Assembly: GCA_025362495.1 (NCBI GenBank)
Contig: JANYGI010000164.1
Location: forward strand, 1 to 38,563
Reading direction: 5' to 3'
Length of the DNA: 38,563 nucleotides
Source: Byssovorax sp.
Lineage (GTDB): Bacteria > Myxococcota_A > Polyangia > Polyangiales > Polyangiaceae
In this document: in pieces, positions 17,465 through 24,537 of the stretch
Layout: every line of letters starts with the position of its first letter
How positions within the stretch are numbered: the stretch's first letter is position 1
Position numbers and translations under genes: made by a program
The notes under the pieces: generated by a model
Seen by the model: only the letters and a program-made list of their open reading frames with translations
What the model was told of the DNA's origin: nothing
Databases searched by the model: none

Positions 17465-17821
17465 TCACTCTTGGAGCCCGTTTACCACGCGATGGATACC
17501 CTGCCTCACCTGCCGTTCGCCGAAGTTGACCACGAGCGCGAGCCGGAGGTCGCACAGACGCAGGTAGGTGAGGGCTTGGGCCTCGAACAGGCTATTGTGG
17601 GCGGTCGTCGCCTTGCACTCCACGATGACGAGGTCGCTTGTCAACAGGTCGAGACGAAGGTCAGATGCCAGCCGTCCGCCCTTGTACATGAGCGGGACCG
17701 CCTTCTGTCGGGTCACCGTCAGCCCGCGCGATTCTAGCTCGAAGGCCAGCGCCTCATCCCACCCCCGGGCCACCTGTGCGCTGCTCGGAACACCTCCGCG
17801 CGCGGTTGCCCCCCATTGCAC
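17465..17821 (-). pseudogene. GxxExxY-family protein with disrupted N-terminus
   Basis: The frame from a GTG at 17821 gives 118 residues. From about residue 22 it matches the family well: DEALAFELESRGL, PLMYKGGRL, LRLDLLTSDLVIVECKA, EAQALTYLRLCDLRLALVVNFGE and GIHRVVNG. The name motif G-x-x-E-x-x-Y, which should lie just before DEALA, is missing. The first 20 residues (MQWGATARGGVPSSAQ) are unlike the family, whereas another frame in the same place reads EVFRAAHRWPGG, close to the usual EVHRALGPG. This points to a frameshift plus a small deletion right at the signature. Relatives are PD-(D/E)XK-like proteins of unknown role, often multicopy. An intact alternative start is not visible. Confidence 0.65.
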
Positions 17822-17907
17822 CTTCCTCCACCCGCTCTCCTCCGGTCAAACCGGGATGGAGATCGTGAAAGAAAGGCGAGCACTCACGGTGTGCCTGCGC
17901 CCGATGA

Positions 17908-17940
17908 CTGCTCTTCTCTCCGCCTCTCCGCCCCTCAGCG
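17908..17940 (-). repeat. Right copy of inverted purine-rich repeat flanking the GxxExxY remnant
   Basis: On the minus strand this reads CGCTGAGGGGCGGAGAGG followed by CGGAGAGAAGAGCAG, resembling the left copy at 17410-17456 in inverted orientation. It begins at the rsmG stop codon (17935-17937), so the insertion of this unit may have occurred exactly behind rsmG. Confidence 0.45.
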
Positions 17941-18654
17941 GCCGAACTGGCGCTTCGGCTCTTCCCCGGCGCGGCGGAGCATCACGATCTTGCCCGTGGG
18001 CGTGGGGATCGTCTTCACGAGCGTGACGCGCTGGCGGCCGAGGACCCAGCTCGCCTCGGCGATCTCTTCCTCGGCGCGCTGGCCCTTGATCAGCAGCACG
18101 ATCCCGCCCGCGCGGGCGAAGGGTGACGTCAGCGGGACGAGCATCACCAGGCGGCCGACGGCGCGCGCCGTGACGGCGTCGAACATGCCGCGGAGATCGC
18201 CCTTGCCGAGCTGCTCGGCGCGCTCGGCGCGGACTGACACGTTGGTGAGGCCGAGAGCCGCGGCGACGGTCACGAGGAACGTGGCCTTCTTCTGGGTGGC
18301 CTCGACCAGCGTCACCTGGAGATCGGGGCGCGCGATCGCCAGCGGGATCCCCGGGACGCCGCCGCCCGAGCCGACGTCGACGAGGCGCGCGCCCGCCGGC
18401 AGCTCGGCCAGGTGGGGCAGGAGGGTGAGCGAGTCGAGCACGTGCTTGTCCCACGCGTCGACCGGATCCTTGATCGCCGTGAGGTTCATCAGCTCGTTCA
18501 TCGCGAGCATCCGCGCGAGGAAGTCGCCGAGCTTGACGATGGTCGCGTCGTCGAGCGTGACGCCGATCGCCAGCAGCCGCGCCGCGAAGCCCTCGGGAGG
18601 CGTCAGCGGGGCGGGGATCGGCAGCGGGATGGCGGGGCGTTCGTCGAGGCTCAT
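17935..18654 (-). CDS. rsmG: 16S rRNA (guanine-527-N7)-methyltransferase RsmG
   Basis: A 239-residue protein from the ATG at 18654. The frame is open upstream into the ferritin-like gene but has no family character there. The family landmarks are present: LARMLAMNELMNLTAI near residues 50-65, DSLTLLPHL, the SAM-binding VDVGSGGGVPGIPLAI, LVEATQKKATFL and VTARAVGRL. The C-terminal region (GGIVLLIKG, RAGEEPKRQFGR) is also as expected. RsmG methylates G527 of 16S rRNA, at the streptomycin site, in the cytoplasm. In most bacteria it sits beside mnmG or parAB near the origin; here it follows a ferritin-like gene with 131 bases between. A purine-rich repeat begins at its stop codon. Confidence 0.93.
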   Translation of the reverse strand: MSLDERPAIPLPIPAPLTPPEGFAARLLAIGVTLDDATIVKLGDFLARMLAMNELMNLTAIKDPVDAWDKHVLDSLTLLPHLAELPAGARLVDVGSGGGVPGIPLAIARPDLQVTLVEATQKKATFLVTVAAALGLTNVSVRAERAEQLGKGDLRGMFDAVTARAVGRLVMLVPLTSPFARAGGIVLLIKGQRAEEEIAEASWVLGRQRVTLVKTIPTPTGKIVMLRRAGEEPKRQFGR

Positions 18655-18785
18655 GAGGGTCGCGCAGCTTAGTCCCGCGCGCCGCCAACGGGGGCGATAC
18701 CGACGCGCGGGCCGCGGGGGCGCTCCGCAGCGGCCGGCGTGCAGAGCCGACGGCGCGACGAGATCGCCTCGAATCGAAGGGTATT

Positions 18786-19451
18786 TCAGCAGCCTGGGGC
18801 GCGGGCGATGCCCTTCTTCAGGCGCGCGAGCTCCTGGATCTCCTGGGCAATGGCGAGCGTGCGGAGCGCCGCCGTGCGCGCGCGGCCCTGCTCGTCGTCG
18901 GTGACGGCGAGGCGCAGGAGGAGCTTGCGGCCGAGCTCGTGGTGGTGGGCTTCGTCGGGCTGGATCACGTCGCGGTAGAGGCTCGCGGTGACGCTGTCGC
19001 CCTTCGATTCGCAGTACGCGATGAAGGCCTCGTTGAGCACGCGCGCCAGCGCCTCGCGGGTGAACTGCCCCGCCGCGACGCGCTCCACCGTCGTCGTCAG
19101 CGTCTCCAGGTACTTGAACATCGGGCTGGGTTCGCCGCTCTGCGCCTGCACCTTCGCCGGATCGACGCCGAGCTCGCGGAGGCGCGCCTCGATCAGCCGG
19201 TAGTGCCGCGCCTCGTCGCCGCACTGGCGCGCGAGCGCGAGCTTGACCTCGACGTCGGGCTCGCTCACCAGCCAGAGCGCCGCCTCTTCGGTGGCTTCGA
19301 GCTCTTTCTTCAGCGCCGTCGCGAGCAGCTCGGGGACGCCGAGGCTCGGGCCCGGCTCGGCGCCCGCGCCGCTCTCGGCGATCTGATCGAGTCGAGATTG
19401 CACGGCCCGATCGAGCTCGGCGAGGAAATCGCTGGATTGCATGAGCCGCAT
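18786..19451 (-). CDS. Ferritin-like four-helix protein with putative di-iron motifs
   Basis: A 221-residue protein from the ATG at 19451 (an ATG nine bases later is also possible). It is almost entirely helical and polar, with no signal peptide, so it is cytoplasmic. The helices carry the glutamates and histidines of a ferritin-like di-iron bundle: EATEEAALWLV, QCGDEARHYRLIEARL, NEAFIAYCESKGD and VIQPDEAHHHELGRKLL. The DEARH and DEAHH motifs are the expected Glu-x-x-His ligand pairs. Members of this superfamily store iron, act as oxidases or serve as hydroxylases; the exact family is not recognised. It lies 23 bases after the cytochrome lipoprotein gene on the same strand, so it may belong to that operon and link it to iron or oxygen. 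Confidence 0.8.
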   Translation of the reverse strand: MRLMQSSDFLAELDRAVQSRLDQIAESGAGAEPGPSLGVPELLATALKKELEATEEAALWLVSEPDVEVKLALARQCGDEARHYRLIEARLRELGVDPAKVQAQSGEPSPMFKYLETLTTTVERVAAGQFTREALARVLNEAFIAYCESKGDSVTASLYRDVIQPDEAHHHELGRKLLLRLAVTDDEQGRARTAALRTLAIAQEIQELARLKKGIARAPGC

Positions 19452-19474
19452 GCTGGGCACAGTTCCGGGCCCGG

Positions 19475-19864
19475 TCAATCGTCGGGAGCGCCGCACACGA
19501 GCCAGCCTTCGATGGCGACGCGCTCGGCCGACGTGAGCGGCGAGGCGCCCTCGGGAGGCATCTTGCACGCGTGGATCTGGTTCAGCACGGCGCTCCGCCG
19601 CGCGAAGACGTCGGCGTGGTCGGTGAGCGGTTTGTCGGCCGCCGCGCCGCCCGGCGCATGGCAGACGGCGCAGCGCGCGGCGATCACCGTGGCCACGTCG
19701 GTGGACCACGTCGGCGCGGGCGTCGGGCAGCTCGCGGGGAGATCGTTGGGGCAGCTCGCCGCGCCGCCGGTGCCGCTGCTGCCGGTGGTCGACGTCGAGG
19801 TGGTCGTCTCGCCGCCGCACGCGGCGACGAGCAGCAAGAGCGTGGAGAGCGCGATCGATTTCAT
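19475..19864 (-). CDS. Small c-type cytochrome lipoprotein
   Basis: The ATG at 19864 overlaps the stop of the upstream redoxin gene by one base (TGATG); a GTG three bases earlier is possible. The 129-residue product has a signal peptide and lipobox (LLLVAAC), a Ser/Thr/Gly linker, then one haem-binding site CAVCH. A later KMPPEG gives the methionine expected as sixth ligand, followed by the closing helix (SAERVAIEGWLVCGAP). This is the plan of single-haem cytochromes found in many delta-proteobacterial and myxobacterial lipoproteins, carrying electrons outside the cytoplasmic membrane. Coupling to a thiol redoxin and a barrel suggests one exported complex or pathway. Confidence 0.88.
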   Translation of the reverse strand: MKSIALSTLLLLVAACGGETTTSTSTTGSSGTGGAASCPNDLPASCPTPAPTWSTDVATVIAARCAVCHAPGGAAADKPLTDHADVFARRSAVLNQIHACKMPPEGASPLTSAERVAIEGWLVCGAPDD

Positions 19865-20433
19865 CACTTCCGCCTCAACGCGCAGCCCAGCGCTGCGGCC
19901 TCGGCCGGCCGCGGATCCGCGCCGGCGAGCAGGCGATCGACGGCGTCGCGGACCCAGAGCGAGGCGTTGGCCGTCACGTGGGTGCGGTCCGAGTCGAGGC
20001 CGCCGCGATAGCGCACGGCCCCCGCGCCGTCGATGATCACCGTGTACGTCGCGAACTCGGCGCCGAGCGCGTCGGCGAGCGCGCCCGCGGGATCGGCGAG
20101 GATCGGGAACGGGTAGTGACGCGATTTCGCCTCGTTTTCAGCGCGATCCGGCGTGGCTCCGGCCTCGGAGTCCACGGCGATCACCTCGACGCCGCGGCCC
20201 TGGTACGCGACCGCGAGCTCGCGCAAGCGAGCGTCGTGCGCCGCCTGGCAAGGGCACTCGGCCGAGAAGAACTCGATCACCGTGACGTGACCGGGCTTGA
20301 CGATCTCGGCGAGGCGATGCGGGCCGTCGCTCGCGAGCAGCGTCGCGTCGGGCAGGCGCGACGGCGCGCGCGAGGCTGGCGCGCAGGCTCCGATCGCGAG
20401 CGCGATCGCGAGCGCGATCGCGGCGCGGATCAC
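19864..20433 (-). CDS. Thioredoxin-fold redoxin lipoprotein with CPC active site
   Basis: A 189-residue protein from the ATG at 20433, which overlaps the upstream barrel gene's stop (ATGA). The signal peptide is unusual: its core is built from ALAI repeats encoded by a 12-base tandem repeat, ending in the lipobox AIGAC. The mature part is a redoxin/TlpA-type thioredoxin fold: DATLLASDGPHRL, VTVIEFFSAECPCQAAHDARL, VEVIAVDSEAG and the cis-Pro region replaced by a later FATYTVIIDGAGAVRYRGG. The active site is C-P-C rather than C-x-x-C, as in some redoxins paired with copper or haem maturation. It probably reduces or protects thiols, or handles a metal, in the periplasm. Confidence 0.87.
   Translation of the reverse strand: MIRAAIALAIALAIGACAPASRAPSRLPDATLLASDGPHRLAEIVKPGHVTVIEFFSAECPCQAAHDARLRELAVAYQGRGVEVIAVDSEAGATPDRAENEAKSRHYPFPILADPAGALADALGAEFATYTVIIDGAGAVRYRGGLDSDRTHVTANASLWVRDAVDRLLAGADPRPAEAAALGCALRRK
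20391..20422 (-). repeat. 12-bp tandem repeat inside the redoxin signal peptide
   Basis: CGATCGCGAGCG occurs at 20391-20402 and 20403-20414, with a partial third copy to 20422. On the coding strand it gives the repeated Ala-Leu-Ala-Ile of the hydrophobic core. Copy number change would lengthen or shorten the core by four residues without breaking the frame. Confidence 0.75.
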
Positions 20434-21362
20434 GACCAGCTCCGCAGGATCATCAGCGTGAGCACCGCGCTCGCAGGCTGGTTCCAGCCGAGATAGCGCA
20501 CCGGCAGATCGGTCCCGAGGCTGCCTTGCAGGCGCCAGAGATCGCTAATCGGCACGCCCCCCGCGACGCCGACGCGCGTCGCGGCGCGTCCGCTCCCGGG
20601 CACCGCTGCGCCGTCGATCGTCGCGTCGAGCTCGGCCGTGTACGACAGCGTCAACGCCAGCACCGGCCCGCTCGCGAACGAGTAGCCACCCGCCGCGGAG
20701 GCCACGAATTGCAGGCCCTGGCGCGTGTGCAGCTCGCCGACGGTGCGCGGCGCGCGCCACGCCGCCGCGCCGGTCACGTTGACGAGCCACGGCCCGAACG
20801 TCTGCTCGAGCGCGAGCGCGATTGAAGCCTGCAGCGCTCCGATCCCCGTCGCGTCGGTCGCGAGCGGTTTCATCGAGGCCTCGGGCGCGCGGCCCGTCGG
20901 CAGCATCACGCCGGCCGCGAGCGCGATGCCGGGGATCGTCACCGACGAGCCCGAGATCGTGAAATCCCACCGCGCGCCGAGCTGCAGATCGCCGAGATCC
21001 CCGCCTGACTCGGCGAGCCCGGGCACGCTCCGGTACGTCTCGACTATCGGCACGATCGCCGAGAGCTGCCCGCGCCGGAGCACGCGGACGCTGCCCGCGA
21101 GATCCTGCTCGAAATCGAATTCCTTCGCGCCGGCCGAGGCGCCGAGGAAACGCCGGTCTCCATCGAACGATCCGTGGAGATCGGCCCCCTTGATCTGGAG
21201 CCCCACGAGGGCGTCTTCGTGCAGCGCGAGGCGCGCCGGCGTGAGCGCGCTGGCCCCCGCGCAGCACGCCTGCGCCGCGGCGACGCGCGGCGCGAGGACG
21301 GCGAGCGCGAGCGCCGCGGCAGCGAGGAAACGGCTAGTGGATCTGGAACGCGACGGTGGCAC
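20430..21362 (-). CDS. Outer-membrane beta-barrel / transporter-like protein
   Basis: A 310-residue protein from a GTG at 21362, the only start that keeps the whole signal peptide; it overlaps the end of the YtkA-like gene by 29 bases. After the signal peptide (LAAAALALAVLAPRVAAAQ) comes a Cys-Cys pair (ACCAGASA) and then amphipathic strands with Gly/aromatic turns (LGDLQLGARWDFTISG, GIALAAGVMLPTGRAP, WRLQGSLGTDL, VLTLMILRSWS). The pattern and length match a 12- to 14-strand barrel of the family often called transporter or MetA-pathway-of-phenol-type proteins, but the exact family is uncertain. Its operon partners suggest a channel for small molecules, metal or electrons serving the cytochrome and redoxin. 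Confidence 0.82.
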   Translation of the reverse strand: MPPSRSRSTSRFLAAAALALAVLAPRVAAAQACCAGASALTPARLALHEDALVGLQIKGADLHGSFDGDRRFLGASAGAKEFDFEQDLAGSVRVLRRGQLSAIVPIVETYRSVPGLAESGGDLGDLQLGARWDFTISGSSVTIPGIALAAGVMLPTGRAPEASMKPLATDATGIGALQASIALALEQTFGPWLVNVTGAAAWRAPRTVGELHTRQGLQFVASAAGGYSFASGPVLALTLSYTAELDATIDGAAVPGSGRAATRVGVAGGVPISDLWRLQGSLGTDLPVRYLGWNQPASAVLTLMILRSWS

Positions 21363-21774
21363 TGTCTTTCACGGCTCCAGCGATCGTCGTCCGCAGCTCC
21401 CACCGGCCGGGCATGAAGCACGCGACGTCGGAGATGAGATAGTGGCCACCACCCTTGGCCTCGATCGACGGCTTCGTCGAGGCCCCGTGGCCCATCTCGG
21501 GCATCCACGGCTGCACCGCGAGATCGAGGCCGTCGACCGGCGTTCCGTTGGCGTCGGTCGCGACGATCTCCACCGAGATCAGGCCGCGCGTGGGCGGCTG
21601 CGCGGGCGCGGTGCGCACCTCGAACGAGAGCGCGCCGTGGTCTGTCTTCAGCGTCGTCAGCGGCGCCGAAGGGAACGTGGGATCGGCCCCGCCCCCCGCG
21701 GCCGTGCCCGACTCGCCGGTGCATCCGAGCAAGAGCAGCCCGAGGGCGAGCCCTGCCGCGATCACGTTGCGCAT
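21334..21774 (-). CDS. YtkA/FixH-like lipoprotein 1
   Basis: A 146-residue protein from the ATG at 21774 with a strong GGAGGA ribosome site. The lipobox is LLLLGC, then a short Gly/Ala linker. The mature domain is an immunoglobulin-like beta sandwich of YtkA type: FEVRTAPAQPPTRGL, ISVEIVATDANGTPVDGL, VQPWMPEMGHGAS, GGGHYLISDVACFMPGRWEL and TVAFQIH. The Met/His motif (MPEMGHG) is the family signature and may bind copper or another metal. Similar proteins appear beside cytochrome oxidases and copper-handling genes. It is 36 bases from YtkA-like protein 2 and overlaps the barrel gene, so all three are probably one transcript. Confidence 0.85.
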   Translation of the reverse strand: MRNVIAAGLALGLLLLGCTGESGTAAGGGADPTFPSAPLTTLKTDHGALSFEVRTAPAQPPTRGLISVEIVATDANGTPVDGLDLAVQPWMPEMGHGASTKPSIEAKGGGHYLISDVACFMPGRWELRTTIAGAVKDSATVAFQIH

Positions 21775-21810
21775 GCGCTGTCCTCCACCGTCACCCAGCG
21801 TTGACGGCGA

Positions 21811-22458
21811 TCAGGGAACGTTGACGAAGAAGGCCACGTGGCCGTGCGGCGAGTCCTCGGTCAGGTCCGAGCAGTCCTCGTGGATGTGGAAGCGGACGGT
21901 CCACTTGCCGGCCGCGTCGAAGCGGATCGGCCCGACGGCGTACGTGCCCGTGGGCGACTCGGTCGTCTTGGCGTCGCTGTTCGGAGCCGGGTGCGTGTCG
22001 TTGAGGTAGGCCTCGATGTCGACGTCCCCCATCGGGACAGGCTTGCCGTCGCTCTTGGTGGTGATGACGGCAGTGAAGGTGACGTCGCTGTTCTCGCCGA
22101 TCGACGTCGCCGTCCAGCTCAGGTGGTACTTGCAGTCGTCGTCGTCGGCCTCGGCGTTCGAGAGCGTGTCGCCGTACTCGCTCACGGCGCCGCCCGCGCC
22201 GGTGCTCGTGCTCGTGCTCGTGCCGCCGCCGCCGGCGCCGTCGGTCGGGTGGCAGGCCGCGGCGCTGACAGGCTGCACCTTCGCGCCGCAGTGCTTGTCG
22301 GCGGGGCCCGTGACGGGGCCGCCCGTGCCGCTGCTCCCGCCGCCGCTGCCCGTGCTGGTGGAGCTGGTGGTGCCGGAGGACGAGCAGGCGGCGCCCGACA
22401 TCACGAGGGCCAGCGCGAGCGTAGCGAGCGAAGAAGCGACGGAAAAGCGAGCGAGCAT
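21811..22458 (-). CDS. YtkA/FixH-like lipoprotein 2 with long cysteine-bearing linker
   Basis: A 215-residue protein from the ATG at 22458 with GGAGA upstream. The lipobox is SGAAC, followed by two Ser/Thr/Gly-rich low-complexity stretches around a small Cys-containing part (DKHCGAKVQPVSAAACHP). The C-terminal 110 residues are a beta sandwich: YHLSWTATSIGENSDVTFTAVI, VDIEAYLNDTHPAPNSD, TGTYAVGPIRFDAAGKWTVRF and HIHEDCSDL...SPHGHVAFFVNV. This shares the order of strands with the two other YtkA-like proteins here but has its His/Cys residues near the C-terminus rather than a MPxMGHG motif, so its metal site, if any, differs. It heads the minus-strand operon, divergent from the cytochrome pair. 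Confidence 0.75.
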   Translation of the reverse strand: MLARFSVASSLATLALALVMSGAACSSSGTTSSTSTGSGGGSSGTGGPVTGPADKHCGAKVQPVSAAACHPTDGAGGGGTSTSTSTGAGGAVSEYGDTLSNAEADDDDCKYHLSWTATSIGENSDVTFTAVITTKSDGKPVPMGDVDIEAYLNDTHPAPNSDAKTTESPTGTYAVGPIRFDAAGKWTVRFHIHEDCSDLTEDSPHGHVAFFVNVP

Positions 22459-22591
22459 GGGCGGTCTCCAGGAAGCGAGATTGGTCGGGAGACGGCGACC
22501 CTAGCGCGCGCCCGCAGCTCGCACGATGCGGCATGTTGTCGCAGCACCCGCCTGCCGCGATCGCGATCGGCATGGTAGCGTCCGCGTCCCG
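22459..22591. promoter_or_regulatory. Divergent promoter region between the two arms of the exported cluster
   Basis: These 133 bases separate the outward-reading YtkA-like gene and cytochrome-like gene and must hold both promoters. I see no confident -35/-10 pair. The local sequence has a short A-rich spot near 22440-22445 and a CGATCGCGATCG palindrome at about 22558-22569 that could be an operator. Confidence 0.35.
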
Positions 22592-23026
22592 ATGATCTCG
22601 TCCGCTTTCACTCGCGCCGTCGTGGCCCTCGGGCTCGCCGCGCTGGCCTCGGGCTGCGGCCCCGCCGAGACGACGTCGACCTGCGTTCAGGGCCTCGATC
22701 TCGCGTGCGCGCCGCTCTACGAGCCCACCTTCGATCAGATTTACACGCGCACGCTGAAGCCCACGTGTGCGATCTCGGGGGCGAGCTGCCACGCGAGCGA
22801 GGGCGCGATGGGCGGCCTCGTCTTCGCCGACGCCGACGGCGCCTACGCCGCGCTGCTCGGGCAGGGCGGCGCGAAGCCCCGCGTGGTGGCGGGCGACGCG
22901 GCCTGCAGCCTGGTGATCGAGCGGGTCGACGCGACCGACAGCAAGGTCATGCCGCCGGGCGCGCCGCTCGCGGACGCCGAGCGCTGCGCCATCGCGCAGT
23001 GGATCCAGAACGGAGCGAAGCGATGA
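22592..23026 (+). CDS. Cytochrome-like lipoprotein with atypical C-x6-C-H motif
   Basis: A 144-residue protein from the ATG at 22592; the frame upstream of it has no ribosome site. The lipobox is LASGC. The mature part reads PTFDQIYTRTLKPTC then AISGASCHASEGAMGGL, later SLVIERVDATDSKVMPPG and CAIAQWIQNGAKR. This is the plan of the cytochrome-c-like domains common in myxobacterial and planctomycete lipoproteins, including a Met-Pro-Pro sixth-ligand motif, but the two haem cysteines are six residues apart instead of two. It either binds haem in an unusual way or has lost it. The stop overlaps the start of the five-haem cytochrome gene (ATGA), so the two are coupled. Confidence 0.82.
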   Translation: MISSAFTRAVVALGLAALASGCGPAETTSTCVQGLDLACAPLYEPTFDQIYTRTLKPTCAISGASCHASEGAMGGLVFADADGAYAALLGQGGAKPRVVAGDAACSLVIERVDATDSKVMPPGAPLADAERCAIAQWIQNGAKR

Positions 23027-24528
23027 AGCACGTCGGAGGCTTGATCGCGGCGTCGGCGGCCGCGGCGCTGCTCGGGGCCGGCGCGTGCAGCGGCGGGACG
23101 AGCGGCACCAGCGGCACGGGCGGCGCCGGCGGAGCGGTCGCGCCGCTGACGACCGAAGAGCTGATGGACCCTCAGGCCTGCTCCACCTGCCACCCCGATC
23201 ATTTCAAGGAGTGGTCCGGCAGCATGCACGCTTATGCCGGGGAAGATCCGGTGTTCCTGGCGATGAACGCCCGCGGCCAGCGCGAGACCAAGGGCGCTCT
23301 CGGCGACTTCTGCGTGAAGTGCCACGCTCCGATGGCGCTGAGCACCGGCGCCACGAAGGACGGTCTGAACCTGGCCGACGTGCCCGCGAAGCTCCGCGGC
23401 GTGACCTGCTTCTTCTGCCACTCGGTCGACGCGGTGAAGGGCACCCACGATAACCCCCTCACCCTCGCCGGCGACGGCGTGATGCGCGGCGGGATCAGCG
23501 ATCCCGTGAAGACAGGCGCCCACCAGGCCGCCTATTCGAGCCTGATGGATCGCACCACGGCCGACTCGTCGAGCCTCTGCGGGAGCTGCCACGACATCGT
23601 CGCTCCGCTCGGCGCGCACCTCGAGCGCACCTACGCCGAGTGGCAAGGCACGCTGTTCTCGCACGCCGATACGCGGCTCTCGTGCAGCCAGTGCCACATG
23701 GATGGTCGCTCCGGCCTCGCGGCCCAGGCCCCCGGCGTGAAGCTCCGCAAGGTCCATGGCCACGGCTTCCCCGGGGTCGACGTCGCGCTCACCGATTTCC
23801 CCGAGCAAGCGACGCAGACGGCGGCCATCCAGGGATCACTCGATACCACGCTGCAAGCGGCCCTGTGCGTGAAGGGCGCCGACTCGCCCGGCGCGACGAT
23901 TCAAGTCGTCCTCGACAACGTCGGCGCCGGGCACCTCTGGCCGAGCGGCGTGGCCCACGATCGCCGCGCCTGGGTCGAAGTCCAGGCCTTCGCTGCCGGC
24001 AAGGTCATCTACCAGAGCGGCGTGGTGGCCGACGGCGAGTCCATCACCAAGAGCCCTGATCCCGATCTGTGGTTGATGCGAGAGTGCCTGTTCGACAAGC
24101 AGGACAAGCAGGTCGCCATGTTCTGGGAGGCCGCCAGCTCGGAGACGGCGCAGCTCCCGGGGCCGACGACCAACGTGCCCACCGATCCCGATTACTACCT
24201 CACCCACGTGTTCCGCACCTTCCCGCGGCCGACCTCGACGCCGGCCGCGCTCGCAACGCCGCCGGACCGGATCACGATGCGCGTGCGGATCGTGCCAGTC
24301 GGCCTCGACGTGCTCGACGATCTCGTCGCCAGCGGCGATCTGAAGGCCGCAGTGAAGGCCAAGATGCCAGTCTTCACGCTGGCCGGGACGACCCTGGAGT
24401 GGACGGCCGCCGCCGCGACGATCAAGTACCCCGAGCAGGGTATCCCGGTCTCGTGCGTCTCGGCCGGGCTCACGACCGGCGCCAACACCGCATCCCCCGC
24501 GCCGGAGAACACCAAGTGCTCTCCCTGA
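23023..24528 (+). CDS. Five-haem c-type cytochrome lipoprotein
   Basis: A 501-residue protein whose ATG at 23023 overlaps the previous gene's stop. After a signal peptide and probable lipobox (GAGAC22) and a Gly/Ser/Thr linker, five CxxCH haem sites lie at 53-57 (CSTCH), 97-101 (CVKCH), 129-133 (CFFCH), 186-190 (CGSCH) and 221-225 (CSQCH). Several spare histidines (HPDHFKEW, MHAYAG, KVHGHGFPG) could act as distal ligands. The spacing recalls the cytochrome c554 / multihaem group. Residues after 260 have no haem and form a beta-rich domain (ATIQVVLDNVGAGHLWPSG, AWVEVQAFAAGKVIYQSG) that may bind a partner or substrate. It probably moves electrons in the periplasm or at the surface. Confidence 0.92.
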   Translation: MKHVGGLIAASAAAALLGAGACSGGTSGTSGTGGAGGAVAPLTTEELMDPQACSTCHPDHFKEWSGSMHAYAGEDPVFLAMNARGQRETKGALGDFCVKCHAPMALSTGATKDGLNLADVPAKLRGVTCFFCHSVDAVKGTHDNPLTLAGDGVMRGGISDPVKTGAHQAAYSSLMDRTTADSSSLCGSCHDIVAPLGAHLERTYAEWQGTLFSHADTRLSCSQCHMDGRSGLAAQAPGVKLRKVHGHGFPGVDVALTDFPEQATQTAAIQGSLDTTLQAALCVKGADSPGATIQVVLDNVGAGHLWPSGVAHDRRAWVEVQAFAAGKVIYQSGVVADGESITKSPDPDLWLMRECLFDKQDKQVAMFWEAASSETAQLPGPTTNVPTDPDYYLTHVFRTFPRPTSTPAALATPPDRITMRVRIVPVGLDVLDDLVASGDLKAAVKAKMPVFTLAGTTLEWTAAAATIKYPEQGIPVSCVSAGLTTGANTASPAPENTKCSP

Positions 24529-24537
24529 GCCGGGCCT

